Assembly: GCF_000820725.1 (NCBI RefSeq)
Contig: NZ_CCXH01000027.1
Span: 1-36,095, forward strand
DNA: 36,095 bases
Direction: 5' to 3'
Source of the DNA: Actinomyces polynesiensis
GTDB taxonomy: Bacteria; Actinomycetota; Actinomycetes; Actinomycetales; Actinomycetaceae
Part shown: positions 8,251 to 16,738 of the stretch, in pieces
Position numbering within the stretch: position 1 is the stretch's first letter
Layout: every line of letters starts with the position of its first letter
Program-made: the position numbers and the translations under genes
The notes under the pieces: generated by a model
Database searches by the model: none
What the model saw: only the letters and a program-made list of their open reading frames with translations
What the model was told of the DNA's origin: nothing

Positions 8251-9603
8251 GTGGTCCCCACTCCCGTCGTCAGCGGTCCGGCCCCCCGTATGGAGGTCGG
8301 ACCGCTGCGTCTGTGGTCCCCGGTCATCCTCGCGCCGATGGCCGGGGTCACCGACGCGCCCTTCCGGCGGCTGTGCCGCCGCTTCGGTGAGGAGGGGCTG
8401 CCGCCGGGGCTGCGTCCCGTCGACGGTGGCCGCACGGGGGAGGGCAGCGCCCACGAGGGCGGCCCCGCCCTCGTCGATGCGGACACGGACCGCGGCGCGA
8501 CCGCGGCGGAGGACTCTGCCACCGCGGGAGCGCCCTGGATCCGGGGGGTGGACGCCCCGGCCGGGCTGTACGTGACGGAGATGGTGACCTCCCGGGCGCT
8601 CGTGGAGGGCAATGCCGAGACCCTGCGGATGGTGCGCACGGACCCGGAGGAGCGGGTGCGCTCCATCCAGCTCTACGGGGTGGACCCCGCCACCATGGCG
8701 GCGGCCGTGCGGCTGCTGGTCGACCGTGACCTCGCCGACCACATCGACCTGAACTTCGGCTGTCCCGTGCCGAAGGTGACCCGCAAGGGTGGGGGAGCGG
8801 CGCTGCCGTGGAAGAGGGACCTCTTCGAGGACCTCCTGCGCGCGGTGGTGGGCGCCGCGGAGGAGAGCGGCCGGGCGGCGGGGCGCGAGGTGCCCGTGAC
8901 CATCAAGATGCGGGTGGGCATCGACGACGACCACCTCACCTACCTCGACGCCGCGCGCACCGCACAGCGCTGCGGGGTGGCCGGCATCGGCCTGCACGCC
9001 CGCACCCAGGCGCAGTACTACTCCGGCCACGCCGACTGGACGCGGATCGCGCGCCTGCGCGAGGAGGTGGACGTGCCCGTCTTCGGCAACGGGGACGTCT
9101 TCTCAGCAGCCGACGCGCAGGAGATGATGGAGCGGACCGGTTGCGACGCCGTGGTCATCGGGCGCGGGTGCCAGGGGAGGCCCTGGCTGTTCCGGGACCT
9201 GGTGGCCGCGGCCCACGGGCTGCCGGTGCCCGCCGGGCCGTCGCTGCGCGAGGTGGCGGGCGTCATCGAGACCCACGCGCGTTGGTGCGTGGAGGACCAG
9301 GGGGAGGAGGCGCGCGCCATGCGTGAGATGCGCAAGCACGTGGGCTGGTACCTGCGCGGCTTCGCCGTGGGCGGGCCCGCGCGGCGCGACCTCAACCTCG
9401 TGTCCTCCCTGGAGGAGCTGCACGAACGGCTGTGGGCCCTCGACCTGGACCAGCCGTTCCCGGCGTCCGCGGAGGGCGCGCGGGGACGGGCGGGCACACC
9501 CAAGGTGCCCCACCTCCCCGAGGGGTGGCTCGACTCGCCGTGCCTGTCGGAGGCGGAGCGCTCGGAGCTGCACCTGGCCGAGGACGGTGTCTCCGGTGGC
9601 TGA
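8251..9603 (+). CDS. dusB: tRNA-dihydrouridine synthase, DusB type, with an N-terminal insertion
   Basis: A 450-aa FMN enzyme that reduces uridines in tRNA. It shows the TIM-barrel signatures APMAGVTDAPFRRLC, DLNFGCPVPKVTRKGGGAAL (catalytic Cys), KMRVGI, GLHARTQAQYYSG, FGNGDVFS and VVIGRGCQGRPWLF. Between the first barrel helix and LYVTEMVTSRAL lie about 60 extra residues, Gly/Ala/Asp-rich, where most DusB proteins pass directly from GAGL to VTEM. This insertion contains a palindromic ACGAGGGC repeat (8453-8474). The start is uncertain: the GTG at 8251 directly follows the glyS stop, while the ATG at 8290 also fits the family. The last 40 residues are variable. Confidence 0.9.
   Translation: MVPTPVVSGPAPRMEVGPLRLWSPVILAPMAGVTDAPFRRLCRRFGEEGLPPGLRPVDGGRTGEGSAHEGGPALVDADTDRGATAAEDSATAGAPWIRGVDAPAGLYVTEMVTSRALVEGNAETLRMVRTDPEERVRSIQLYGVDPATMAAAVRLLVDRDLADHIDLNFGCPVPKVTRKGGGAALPWKRDLFEDLLRAVVGAAEESGRAAGREVPVTIKMRVGIDDDHLTYLDAARTAQRCGVAGIGLHARTQAQYYSGHADWTRIARLREEVDVPVFGNGDVFSAADAQEMMERTGCDAVVIGRGCQGRPWLFRDLVAAAHGLPVPAGPSLREVAGVIETHARWCVEDQGEEARAMREMRKHVGWYLRGFAVGGPARRDLNLVSSLEELHERLWALDLDQPFPASAEGARGRAGTPKVPHLPEGWLDSPCLSEAERSELHLAEDGVSGG
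8453..8474. repeat. Palindromic ACGAGGGC repeat inside dusB
   Basis: ACGAGGGCGG, two bases, then CCGCCCTCGT: a perfect 10-bp inverted repeat translated as part of the extra loop of DusB. It has the same core as the palindrome upstream of zur. Confidence 0.6.
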
Positions 9604-9610
9604 GGAAGCA

Positions 9611-10480
9611 GTGGTCACGGTCCCCTGGCCGCCGCTCCTGGGCGACGGGGGTGCTGCCGGTGGTGGGGTTGTCGGCGGCGGTGCCGACGCCGGGAACTCC
9701 CGGTGCGCGGCGCGCCGGATCGTGACGGTCGGTCGGGACGGTGGCGCGGTGGAGCTCGGTGGGATGACGCGGATCATCGTCCCCCTGACGGGCGGGGACG
9801 TGGGCGAGCTCGAGGCCGAGTGCCTGGCCCTGCGCGGTCATCCGGTGGACCTCGTGGAGTGGCGCGTGGACCACCTCCGGGCCCTGGCCCGACGTCGGCC
9901 CGGGTGGGAGGAGGACGTCGCGGCGGTGCTCGCCACCGTCCGGGACCGTGCGGGACACCCGGTGCTGGCCACGGCGCGCACGGTTCACGAAGGCGGGGCC
10001 GCAGATCTCGGGGACCTGGGGTACCGGGAACTGGTGGGACTCCTGGCCACCTCGGGGGCCGATGCCGTCGATGTCGAGTTCCGGCGGGCAGGCGCGGAGT
10101 CGATCATCGAACGTGCCCACCGCGCAGGGGCGGTGGTCATCGCCTCGAACCACGACTTCACGGGCACACCTGCCGAGGAGGAGGTCATTGCCCGGCTCGT
10201 CGCCATGCGTGACCTCGGTGCGGACGTGGCCAAGGTCGCCTACCGCGAGCAGGACCCGCTGGACATGTTCCCGGTGCTGAATGCCCAGATGTGGGCGCGT
10301 GACCACCTGGGGATCCCGGTCATCGCCATCTCGATGGGGGCGGCAGGAGCCGTCACCCGCATCTGTGGGGAGCGGCTGGGGAGCGCCGCGACCTTCGCGA
10401 CCGTGGGGCGGGGGAGTGCGCCCGGTCAGTTCAGCGCCGAGGAGGTCGCGCAGGTCCTCCGCACCATGCGCGAACCCTGA
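9611..10480 (+). CDS. aroD: 3-dehydroquinate dehydratase, type I
   Basis: A shikimate-pathway enzyme that forms a Schiff base with 3-dehydroquinate. The core matches type I AroD: RIIVPLTGGDVGELEAE, VEWRVDH (Glu), SNHDFTGTP (catalytic His), DVAKVAYREQDPLDM (Schiff-base Lys), AISMGAAGAVTRICGERLGSAATF and GSAPGQF. From GTG 9611 it is 289 aa, about 35 longer than usual; the extra N-terminus is Gly/Ala-rich. GTG 9611 has GAGGA just upstream. GTG 9722 would give a family-typical N-terminus (TVGRDGGAVELGG) but lacks a ribosome site, and GTG 9596 would overlap dusB. The stop abuts the inverted repeat at 10481. Confidence 0.88.
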   Translation: MVTVPWPPLLGDGGAAGGGVVGGGADAGNSRCAARRIVTVGRDGGAVELGGMTRIIVPLTGGDVGELEAECLALRGHPVDLVEWRVDHLRALARRRPGWEEDVAAVLATVRDRAGHPVLATARTVHEGGAADLGDLGYRELVGLLATSGADAVDVEFRRAGAESIIERAHRAGAVVIASNHDFTGTPAEEEVIARLVAMRDLGADVAKVAYREQDPLDMFPVLNAQMWARDHLGIPVIAISMGAAGAVTRICGERLGSAATFATVGRGSAPGQFSAEEVAQVLRTMREP

Positions 10481-10885
10481 CCCCCCTCGGTGAAGTCCGC
10501 TCTGTTCTGGGGTCGAAGTCCGCTCAGTTCTTCCCGGCGGGATCCATGGGGTCCCGCGCCGGACATGTCCCGTATCCCACAGAGGCCCTCCTTCCCATCG
10601 CCGTCCCGGCGGCTCGCTGTTCCCTGTTCCTCGCGGCTCCGGCACCGCACATCTCGACCGGGTCCGTCGGACCCCGCGCCCGTGTCCGGTCGTGGCGTCC
10701 AGCCCGGGATGTTCCACGGGGACGGTGTGTCCCGTGACCGGTCGTGGCGTCCAGTCCGGGATGTTCCAAGGGGACGGTGTGTCCCGTGACCGGGAGCGCG
10801 ACCGGCGTTGCAGATCAGAGCGTACTTCGGGCCTGGAACAGAGCGGACCTCGAGCCCAGAACAGAGCGGACTTCGCCGAGGGGGG
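10481..10885. repeat. 405-bp intergenic repeat island bounded by a 31-bp inverted repeat
   Basis: 10481-10511 and 10855-10885 are inverted copies of a 31-bp sequence (starting CCCCCCTCGG, ending GTTCTGGG) with one mismatch. Each copy directly touches the stop codon of its flanking gene, aroD on the left and the GH13-like gene on the right. Inside, a unit of about 22 bp with core GAAGTCCGCTCTGTTC repeats: twice from the left end and three times, inverted and diverged, from the right end. There is no believable gene here. It may act as a bidirectional terminator and is probably a non-autonomous repeat element. Confidence 0.75.
10689..10792. repeat. 52-bp tandem repeat, two copies
   Basis: 10689-10740 and 10741-10792 agree at 50 of 52 bases. 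Each copy contains an internal inverted repeat (CACGGG...CCCGTG in the first, eroded in the second). They lie in the centre of the 405-bp island. Confidence 0.85.
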
Positions 10886-12160
10886 TCAGTCGGTGTGCTC
10901 GAAGGGGGCGGGCAGGATCCGTGCGGTGTCGAACCAGGCGCAGGTCTCCGGCGGCACCGGGGTGGGAGCTCCGGCGGGCGGGAGGGCCTCGGGCGCGGGG
11001 GCCTGGGAGGAGACGAGGAACCTGTGCTCGGCCGGGACCTCGACGGTCGCGTCGGAGGTGTTGAGGACCACCATCGTCCCGGCGCACACGTGCACCCCCA
11101 CACCGGGGTGCGTCCAGGACAGCTCGTCCACGAAGGCCAGGGATCCCGACCCCATCGCCCTCTCGGTGCGCAGCCTGAGCGCCGTGGTGAGCGTGCGCAT
11201 CTCCCGTGCGGGGCGTCCCTCGTCCCCCCAGGTCCGGTGGGCGCGGCCGGATCCCAGGACCTCGAGCCGACCGGCGAAGTGTTCGAAGGTCATGTAGGCG
11301 GCGCCGGGGAGCGAGAGCTCGTAGAGCGCCATCGCCGCACGTCGAGGGGCCGTCGCCCCCTCCTCCCAGGACCCGGGCTCGGGAGCGTCGTCGCACCCGT
11401 TCCCGGCCCGGTTGGAGGCGTGCCAGGCGGTCACCTGGCCCAGCCGGTCGCGGTCCTCGAGGGCCGAACGCACCCGGTCCCGGAGCGCGTCGGACTGCCA
11501 GGGGCACGTGGTCAGGGAGTCGTCGCGCAGGTGGTGGAACCACTCCTCCTCGAGGTGGCGGTGGAAGGCGTCCTGCTCGGAGGTGGTGGCCTCCGCGGAG
11601 AGGACCGGCAGGGTGTCGAAGTCCGCCAGTTCGGCCTGGAGGATGCGCACCAGACGGGAGAAGCGCTCGGCCCGCCGGGCCTTCTCCACCGGGTCGGGGG
11701 TCTCGGCGTTCCCGCAGGAGTCGTCGATGCGGCCCAGGTCGATGCCATCGGCCCCTGCCTTGAGGGCCGCCCTCGTGCGCAGGACCAGGGAGGTCACCCC
11801 GTCCTCGAGGTCGATGAAGGTGCCTCCGCACCCTCCCGGGAGGGTGGACCCCGCCAGGCGCACGACCACCTTCAGGCCGGCGTTGTGGACGCGGGTGATG
11901 AAGCGCTCCAGGGTGGTGCCGTCGGTGACGATGTCGGACCGCGCGGGTCGCACCAGCACCGCGGTGAAACCTGCGCGCGCGATGCCCAGGACGATGCCCT
12001 CGACCTCGGCCAGCTCCTCGTCGTCCAGTGCCTCCACGAGGTCGCACACCACTGCTCGGCGCCACCACGGGAAGCGCCCGCGTTGGATCCGGTGGATGAG
12101 AGTGGTCGTCACCCCGGTGGGGGCGGGTGCGGTCTCGGTCACGTGCCCATTGTGACCCAT
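10886..12160 (-). CDS. Degenerate GH13 (alpha-amylase family)-like protein
   Basis: About 424 aa. The layout follows GH13 alpha-glucosidases: FPWWRRAVVCDLVE resembles the WWrxaVvYqi start, KVVVRLAG replaces the usual DxVxNH, AGADGIDLGRIDD sits where GFRxDxA should be, VLSAEATTSE aligns with the acid/base Glu strand, and VTAWHASNRAGNG stands where WvLsNHD normally gives the third catalytic Asp. The C-terminus (VVLNTSDATVEVPAEHRFLVSS) looks like the GH13 beta domain. Loss of SNHD and of DxVxNH suggests weak or absent hydrolase activity. The ATG at 12160 and GTG at 12142 are both possible and neither has a clear ribosome site. It is convergent with aroD and divergent from dgt. Confidence 0.6.
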   Translation of the reverse strand: MGHNGHVTETAPAPTGVTTTLIHRIQRGRFPWWRRAVVCDLVEALDDEELAEVEGIVLGIARAGFTAVLVRPARSDIVTDGTTLERFITRVHNAGLKVVVRLAGSTLPGGCGGTFIDLEDGVTSLVLRTRAALKAGADGIDLGRIDDSCGNAETPDPVEKARRAERFSRLVRILQAELADFDTLPVLSAEATTSEQDAFHRHLEEEWFHHLRDDSLTTCPWQSDALRDRVRSALEDRDRLGQVTAWHASNRAGNGCDDAPEPGSWEEGATAPRRAAMALYELSLPGAAYMTFEHFAGRLEVLGSGRAHRTWGDEGRPAREMRTLTTALRLRTERAMGSGSLAFVDELSWTHPGVGVHVCAGTMVVLNTSDATVEVPAEHRFLVSSQAPAPEALPPAGAPTPVPPETCAWFDTARILPAPFEHTD

Positions 12161-12193
12161 TCGGCACCCGAGGGTGTGCACGGCAGCCCGGGA

Positions 12194-12199
12194 TAGGGT
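12194..12199 (+). promoter_or_regulatory. -10 box for a leaderless dgt transcript
   Basis: TAGGGT ends 6 nt before the GTG at 12206, the spacing expected when transcription begins at the start codon. No ribosome site precedes this GTG. Confidence 0.5.
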
Positions 12200-12205
12200 G
12201 GTCAC

Positions 12206-13528
12206 GTGAGACCAGGACCACCGAGCCCGAGCCCGGACCGGGAAGCGGGACCCGCCGGCCACTACCACGACGGCGGACACTACGGCGCCCACGACCGGGC
12301 CCGCTTCGTCACCGAGAGCCCCAAGAACCCGGCCCGCACCGACTTCGAGCGCGACCGCGCCCGCGTGCTCCACTCCTCAGCGCTGCGGCGCCTCGGCGCG
12401 AAGACCCAGGTCCTGGGACCCTCCTCCGACGACTTCGTGCGCACCCGCCTGACGCACTCCCTGGAGGTCGCCCAGGTCGGTCGCGAGCTCGGCAAGGAAC
12501 TCGGGGCCGACCCCGACGTGGTGGACGCCGCCTGCCTCTCCCACGACCTGGGCCATCCCCCCTTCGGGCACAACGGTGAGCGCGCCCTGGACGAACTCGC
12601 CGCGGACGCCGGCGGCTTCGAGGGCAATGCGCAGACCCTGCGCATCGTCACCCGACTGGAGCCGAAGGTCCTCACCCCCGAGGGGACGCCGGCCGGCCTC
12701 AACCTCACCCGCGCCACGCTGGACGCCATCGCGAAGTACCCCTGGCTGCGCGGCCAGGGTCCCGATCCAGTCAAGTCCTCCCACAAGTACGGCGTGTACG
12801 CGGAGGACGCGGAGGTCTTCGCGTGGATGCGCCAGGGGGCGGTGCCCGGCAGGCGCTGCCTGGAGGCCCAGATCATGGACCTCTCCGACGACATCGCCTA
12901 CAGCGTCCACGACGTGGAGGACGCGGTGGCGACCGGCAAGATGGACCTCTCCCGCCTCACGACCGACACCGAGACCGAGGCCGTCATCGCCTCCACCCTC
13001 GAGTGGTACGGGCCCTCGGTGGGGGCCGACGAACTCGGGACGGCGATCGAGCGCCTGGTGTCGATGCCCGCGTGGCTGCACTCCGACTCCGGCTCCTACG
13101 CGGACATGGCCCACCTCAAGGACATGACCAGCCAGCTCATCGGCCGGTTCTGCTCCGCCACCGTGATGGCCACCCGCCGGACCTTCGGGGACGGGCCGCT
13201 GGGCCGCCACGGCGCCGACCTGGTGGTCCCCGGGGACACCCGCGCCGAGATCCAGGTCCTCAAGGGGATGGCGGTGCACTACGTCATGAGCCCCCGGGAG
13301 ACCGAACCCGTCTACCTCCACCAGCGGACCCTCCTCGCCGACCTCGTCGATGCCCTCCACGAGGCCGGACCCGCCGCGCTCGAGGAACCCTTCGCCACGG
13401 ACTGGCGCCAGGCGGAGGGGGAGGCCGGCAGGGTCCGGGCGGTCATCGACCAGGTCGCCACCCTCACCGATCCCTCGGCCTCGCGGCTGCACGCCCGGCT
13501 GTGCGGGATGCTCTCCACCCAGTTCTGA
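12206..13528 (+). CDS. dgt: Deoxyguanosinetriphosphate triphosphohydrolase-like protein
   Basis: A 440-aa HD-domain dNTP triphosphohydrolase, which releases tripolyphosphate from dNTPs. Metal ligands are visible as RTRLTHSLEVAQVGREL (His), CLSHDLGHPPFGHNGE (HD pair) and MDLSDDIAYSVHDVEDA (Asp). The upstream FERDRARVLHSSALRRLGAKTQV is typical of the dGTPase family type 2. The C-terminal half (LLADLVDALHEAGPAAL) is the usual helical extension. It lies just before dnaG, a pairing common in actinobacteria that links dNTP control with replication. The GTG start appears leaderless. Confidence 0.9.
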   Translation: MRPGPPSPSPDREAGPAGHYHDGGHYGAHDRARFVTESPKNPARTDFERDRARVLHSSALRRLGAKTQVLGPSSDDFVRTRLTHSLEVAQVGRELGKELGADPDVVDAACLSHDLGHPPFGHNGERALDELAADAGGFEGNAQTLRIVTRLEPKVLTPEGTPAGLNLTRATLDAIAKYPWLRGQGPDPVKSSHKYGVYAEDAEVFAWMRQGAVPGRRCLEAQIMDLSDDIAYSVHDVEDAVATGKMDLSRLTTDTETEAVIASTLEWYGPSVGADELGTAIERLVSMPAWLHSDSGSYADMAHLKDMTSQLIGRFCSATVMATRRTFGDGPLGRHGADLVVPGDTRAEIQVLKGMAVHYVMSPRETEPVYLHQRTLLADLVDALHEAGPAALEEPFATDWRQAEGEAGRVRAVIDQVATLTDPSASRLHARLCGMLSTQF

Positions 13529-13551
13529 GATCCCACCGGGGGGCGCCCGGT

Positions 13552-13572
13552 CCCGCCCTCGTCCGCGGCGGG
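13552..13572 (+). terminator. Hairpin after dgt
   Basis: CCCGCC (13552-13557) pairs with GGCGGG (13567-13572) across 9 nt, 24 nt after the dgt stop. The 177-bp dgt-dnaG gap otherwise holds one GCCCTCGT copy (13555) and the dnaG -10. Confidence 0.4.
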
Positions 13573-13692
13573 ATGGCCCCTCCCCGCCTCGCTCCCCGCC
13601 CCGCCCGGGAGGAGCACCCACCCGAGGGACCCCGCCTGTTCGCCGGTGGCGCAGGCGCCTGGGGACGCCCACTGGACGGGGTGGGCTGCGCA

Positions 13693-13698
13693 TAGACT
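13693..13698 (+). promoter_or_regulatory. -10 box for a leaderless dnaG transcript
   Basis: TAGACT ends 7 nt before the ATG at 13706, and no ribosome site is present. Confidence 0.5.
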
Positions 13699-13705
13699 GG
13701 TCGCC

Positions 13706-15697
13706 ATGGCTGGCCTGATCCGACGCGAGGACATCGCGGCCGTGCGCGAGGCCTGCCGGATCGAGGAGATCGTCGGGGAGCACGTCGCCCTGCGCACCGC
13801 CGGTGTCGACTCCCAGAAGGGACTGTGCCCCTTCCACGACGAGCGAACCCCGTCCTTCCACGTCCGCCCCGCAGTCGGCCTGTGGCACTGCTTCGGGTGC
13901 GGCGAGGGCGGGGACGTCATCAGCTTCGTCCAGAAGATCGACCACCTCTCCTTCTCCGAGGCCGTGGAGATGCTCGCCCAGCGCGCCGGCGTCACCCTGC
14001 ACTACGAGGAGGGCGGGCGCCAGGTCCGCAGCGAGGAGCCCGGCCGGCGCCAGCGCCTCCTCGACGCCCACCGCGTCGCCGAGGAGTACTACCAACAGCA
14101 GCTCGCCAGCCCCGAGGCCCACGTCGGCCGCGCCTTCCTGGCGGGGCGGGGGTTCACCGAGGCCATGAGCCGGCACTTCGGCGTGGGGTACTCGCCGAAG
14201 GGCTGGGACCACCTCACCCGCCTGCTGCGCTCGAGGGGCTTCACTGATGCCGAGATCCAGGCCGCGGGACTGGGATCGCAGGGCAGCCGCGGCGTCTACG
14301 ACCGGTTCCGCGGGCGCCTGATGTGGCCCATCCGCGACATCACGGGCGCCACCGTCGGGTTCGGCGCGCGCAGGCTGGACGAGGACGAGGACTCACCGAA
14401 GTACCTCAACACCCCCGAGACCGCGATCTACAAGAAGTCCCAGGTCCTCTACGGTCTGGACCTGGCCAAGAGGGACATCACCCGCCAGCGACGCATCGTC
14501 ATCGTCGAGGGCTACACCGACGTCATGGCCGCCCACGTCGCGGGGGAGACGACCGCCGTGGCCACCTGCGGCACCGCCTTCGGCTCGGACCACGTCCGCA
14601 TCGTGCGCCGCCTGCTCGGCGACGCGGCGGACCCGGCCGCCGGGGTGGTCCTCTCCTCGGGACGCGCGCGCGGCGCGGAGGTCATCTTCACCTTCGACGG
14701 CGACGCGGCGGGGCGCACGGCGGCGCTGCGTGCCTTCCACGAGGACCAGAACTTCGCCTCCCAGACCTTCGTCGCGGTGGAGCGCACGGGCCTGGACCCC
14801 TGCGACCTGCGCATGCAGCGCGGTGACCAGGCGGTGCTCACCCTGGTCGCCTCGCGCACCCCGCTCTTCGAGTTCGTCATCCGCTCGGTGCTCTCCCAGG
14901 TGGACCTCGACACCGCCGAGGGTCGTGTGGCGGCACTGCGCGGCGCCGCCCCCGTCGTGGCGGGCATCAAGGACCGCGCGCTGCGCCACGAGTACACCCG
15001 CTCCCTGGCCGGCTGGCTCGGCATGGAGCAGGGCGAGGTCACCCGCGCGGTGCGCCAGGCCGAGTCCCACCGGGGACGTCCCGGGGACGAGGGCGGACGC
15101 GTCCAGCCCGACCGGGCGGGCGGACCCGAGCCCATGGCCGGGGCGGGTCTGCCGGGAGGCATCGTGCGACGTGGTCCCGAGGATCCCGTCACCAAGGTCG
15201 AACGCCAGGCCCTGGAGGCACTGCTGCAGCGCCCCATGGACCTCATCGGCTCGGGATTCGAGGACCTCGACGGGGCCTCCTTCACGGTGCCCGCGCACCG
15301 CGCCGTCCACGACGCGGTGCGCGCCATCGGCGGGCTCGACGCCTTCGCCGAGATGCTCAAGCAGGCCGAGGCCACCCTCGGCGTGGGCGAGGAGTCCGAG
15401 GCCGCGGCCACCCGGCACTTCGACGAGGCCGTGCGCGAGTCCGCCGGGGAGGTGGTCGGTGACGTGGTCACCGAACTGGCGGTCGCACCCCTGCCCCAGG
15501 ACAAGCCGGGTGGGATGCGCGCCTACTCCCGCGGCGTCATGGGGGCGCTGGTGCGCATGGACCTCACGCGGCGCACCGGGGACGTCCGTGCCTCTCTCCA
15601 ACGCATGGATCCCGATGACCCGGACTACTCGCGCACCTTCACCGAACTCATGAAGCTCGAGCAGAGGCGCCGGGCCTTCTCGGAGGCGCAGCAGTAG
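13706..15697 (+). CDS. dnaG: DNA primase
   Basis: A 663-aa primase that makes RNA primers for replication. The N-terminal CHC2 zinc finger is CPFHDE...WHCFGCGEGGD (residues about 41-66). The catalytic core follows with YSPKGWDHLTRLL and FRGRLMWPIRD, and then the TOPRIM domain with VIVEGYTDVMAAH (Glu) and FTFDGDAAG (DxD-type metal ligands). The C-terminal part (from about residue 490) is the variable helicase-interaction region with a Gly/Pro/Arg-rich linker; one ACGAGGGC copy is translated there. Length is normal for actinobacteria. The ATG at 13706 fits both the MAGLIRREDI start and the -10 spacing. Confidence 0.95.
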   Translation: MAGLIRREDIAAVREACRIEEIVGEHVALRTAGVDSQKGLCPFHDERTPSFHVRPAVGLWHCFGCGEGGDVISFVQKIDHLSFSEAVEMLAQRAGVTLHYEEGGRQVRSEEPGRRQRLLDAHRVAEEYYQQQLASPEAHVGRAFLAGRGFTEAMSRHFGVGYSPKGWDHLTRLLRSRGFTDAEIQAAGLGSQGSRGVYDRFRGRLMWPIRDITGATVGFGARRLDEDEDSPKYLNTPETAIYKKSQVLYGLDLAKRDITRQRRIVIVEGYTDVMAAHVAGETTAVATCGTAFGSDHVRIVRRLLGDAADPAAGVVLSSGRARGAEVIFTFDGDAAGRTAALRAFHEDQNFASQTFVAVERTGLDPCDLRMQRGDQAVLTLVASRTPLFEFVIRSVLSQVDLDTAEGRVAALRGAAPVVAGIKDRALRHEYTRSLAGWLGMEQGEVTRAVRQAESHRGRPGDEGGRVQPDRAGGPEPMAGAGLPGGIVRRGPEDPVTKVERQALEALLQRPMDLIGSGFEDLDGASFTVPAHRAVHDAVRAIGGLDAFAEMLKQAEATLGVGEESEAAATRHFDEAVRESAGEVVGDVVTELAVAPLPQDKPGGMRAYSRGVMGALVRMDLTRRTGDVRASLQRMDPDDPDYSRTFTELMKLEQRRRAFSEAQQ

Positions 15698-15874
15698 GGT
15701 CACGCACCGGTCGCACGCAGATGATCTCGCAGGTCACAGTGTTGTCACATGATCTCAGATCCTGCCGACGGCTCATCCTCGGAGCCCGGTGCGGGAACAC
15801 TCCTGAGTGCGGGAACCCCTCCCGCCGGCGGGACACCGCCGGACCCCACGGGGGTCGACACCGAGGAGGAGAAG
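15698..15874 (+). promoter_or_regulatory. Structured leader upstream of metQ
   Basis: GTGCGGGAAC occurs twice (15789-15798 and 15807-15816). CCGGCGG (15825-15831) pairs with CCGCCGG (15836-15842) around GACA. Immediately next, GACCCC (15842-15847) pairs with GGGGTC (15851-15856). The GAGGAGGAG ribosome site follows. Two hairpins this close to a methionine-transport gene suggest RNA-level control, but I do not recognise the SAM-I or SAM-IV riboswitch consensus. Confidence 0.4.
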
Positions 15875-16738
15875 ATGTCCACACGACTTCGTGCCATCGG
15901 CGCTGCAGCAGCACTGACAGCCATGCTCACGGTGCTGACGGCCTGCGGAGGGGGCTCCCAGGCGGCGTCCGGGAGCGATGCCGGCGGGCAGTCCGACGCC
16001 ACCACGACGATCACGGTGGGCTTCAACTCCGGGCCCTACGAGGACATGTTCGAACAGGGCATCCAGCCGATCCTCGAGAAGGACGGCTACACGGTGAAGT
16101 CCCAGAACTTCACCGACGGGATCCAGGTCAACGCCGCGCTCGACGAGGGCGACATCCAGGCCAACATCATGCAGCACCCCGTCTACCTCGACTTCGTCAA
16201 CGAGCAGCGCGGGTTCGACAACGTCGCCCTCGTCCAGGTCCCCGGACCGCCGATGGGCCTGTACGCGGGGAAGTCGGACACCCTCGACGTCGCCGACGGG
16301 GCGACGGTCGCCCTGCCCAACGAGCCCTCGAACCTCTACCGCGCCCTGCTGCTCCTGCAGAAGACGGGGTGGATCACCGTCAAGGACGGCATCGAGCCGG
16401 GCACCGCCTCCATCAACGACATCGCCACCAACCCGCACGACCTCGACCTGCGCCTCCTGGAGAACTCCCAGGCCGTGCGCGCGCTCCAGGACCTCGACTA
16501 CGCGGTGGTCCAGGGCAATTTCGCGGTCGCCAGTGGACTCAAACTGACCGACGCCCTCGCGTTGGAGGACCTCCAGGACGACTACTCCGTGGTGGTGGCC
16601 GTCAAGGGCGGCAACGAGTCCACCCCCTGGGCCAAGGCCATCGTCGAGGCGTACCACTCCCAGGAGTTCGCCGACTTCATCGCCTCCCACGACGAGTACG
16701 CCGGCTACCACCTGCCGTCCTACATGGACGTGAAGTGA
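15875..16738 (+). CDS. metQ: Methionine ABC transporter substrate-binding lipoprotein
   Basis: A 287-aa NlpA/MetQ lipoprotein that binds methionine outside the cell. The signal ends in LTAC with lipid-bearing Cys24. The mature part shows TITVGFNSGPYEDMF, DGIQVNAALDEGDIQANIMQHPVYLDFVNEQ (the HxxYLdxfn region is diagnostic) and TVALPNEPSNLYRALLLLQKTGWI. The ATG at 15875 has GAGGAGGAG upstream; an in-frame extension to 15749 would place 42 Pro/Gly-rich residues before the signal and is rejected. The stop overlaps the metN start. Confidence 0.92.
   Translation: MSTRLRAIGAAAALTAMLTVLTACGGGSQAASGSDAGGQSDATTTITVGFNSGPYEDMFEQGIQPILEKDGYTVKSQNFTDGIQVNAALDEGDIQANIMQHPVYLDFVNEQRGFDNVALVQVPGPPMGLYAGKSDTLDVADGATVALPNEPSNLYRALLLLQKTGWITVKDGIEPGTASINDIATNPHDLDLRLLENSQAVRALQDLDYAVVQGNFAVASGLKLTDALALEDLQDDYSVVVAVKGGNESTPWAKAIVEAYHSQEFADFIASHDEYAGYHLPSYMDVK

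Noticed and set aside
15721-15874. SAM-I or SAM-IV riboswitch
   Set aside because: The conserved core sequences of either class are not found, only generic hairpins.
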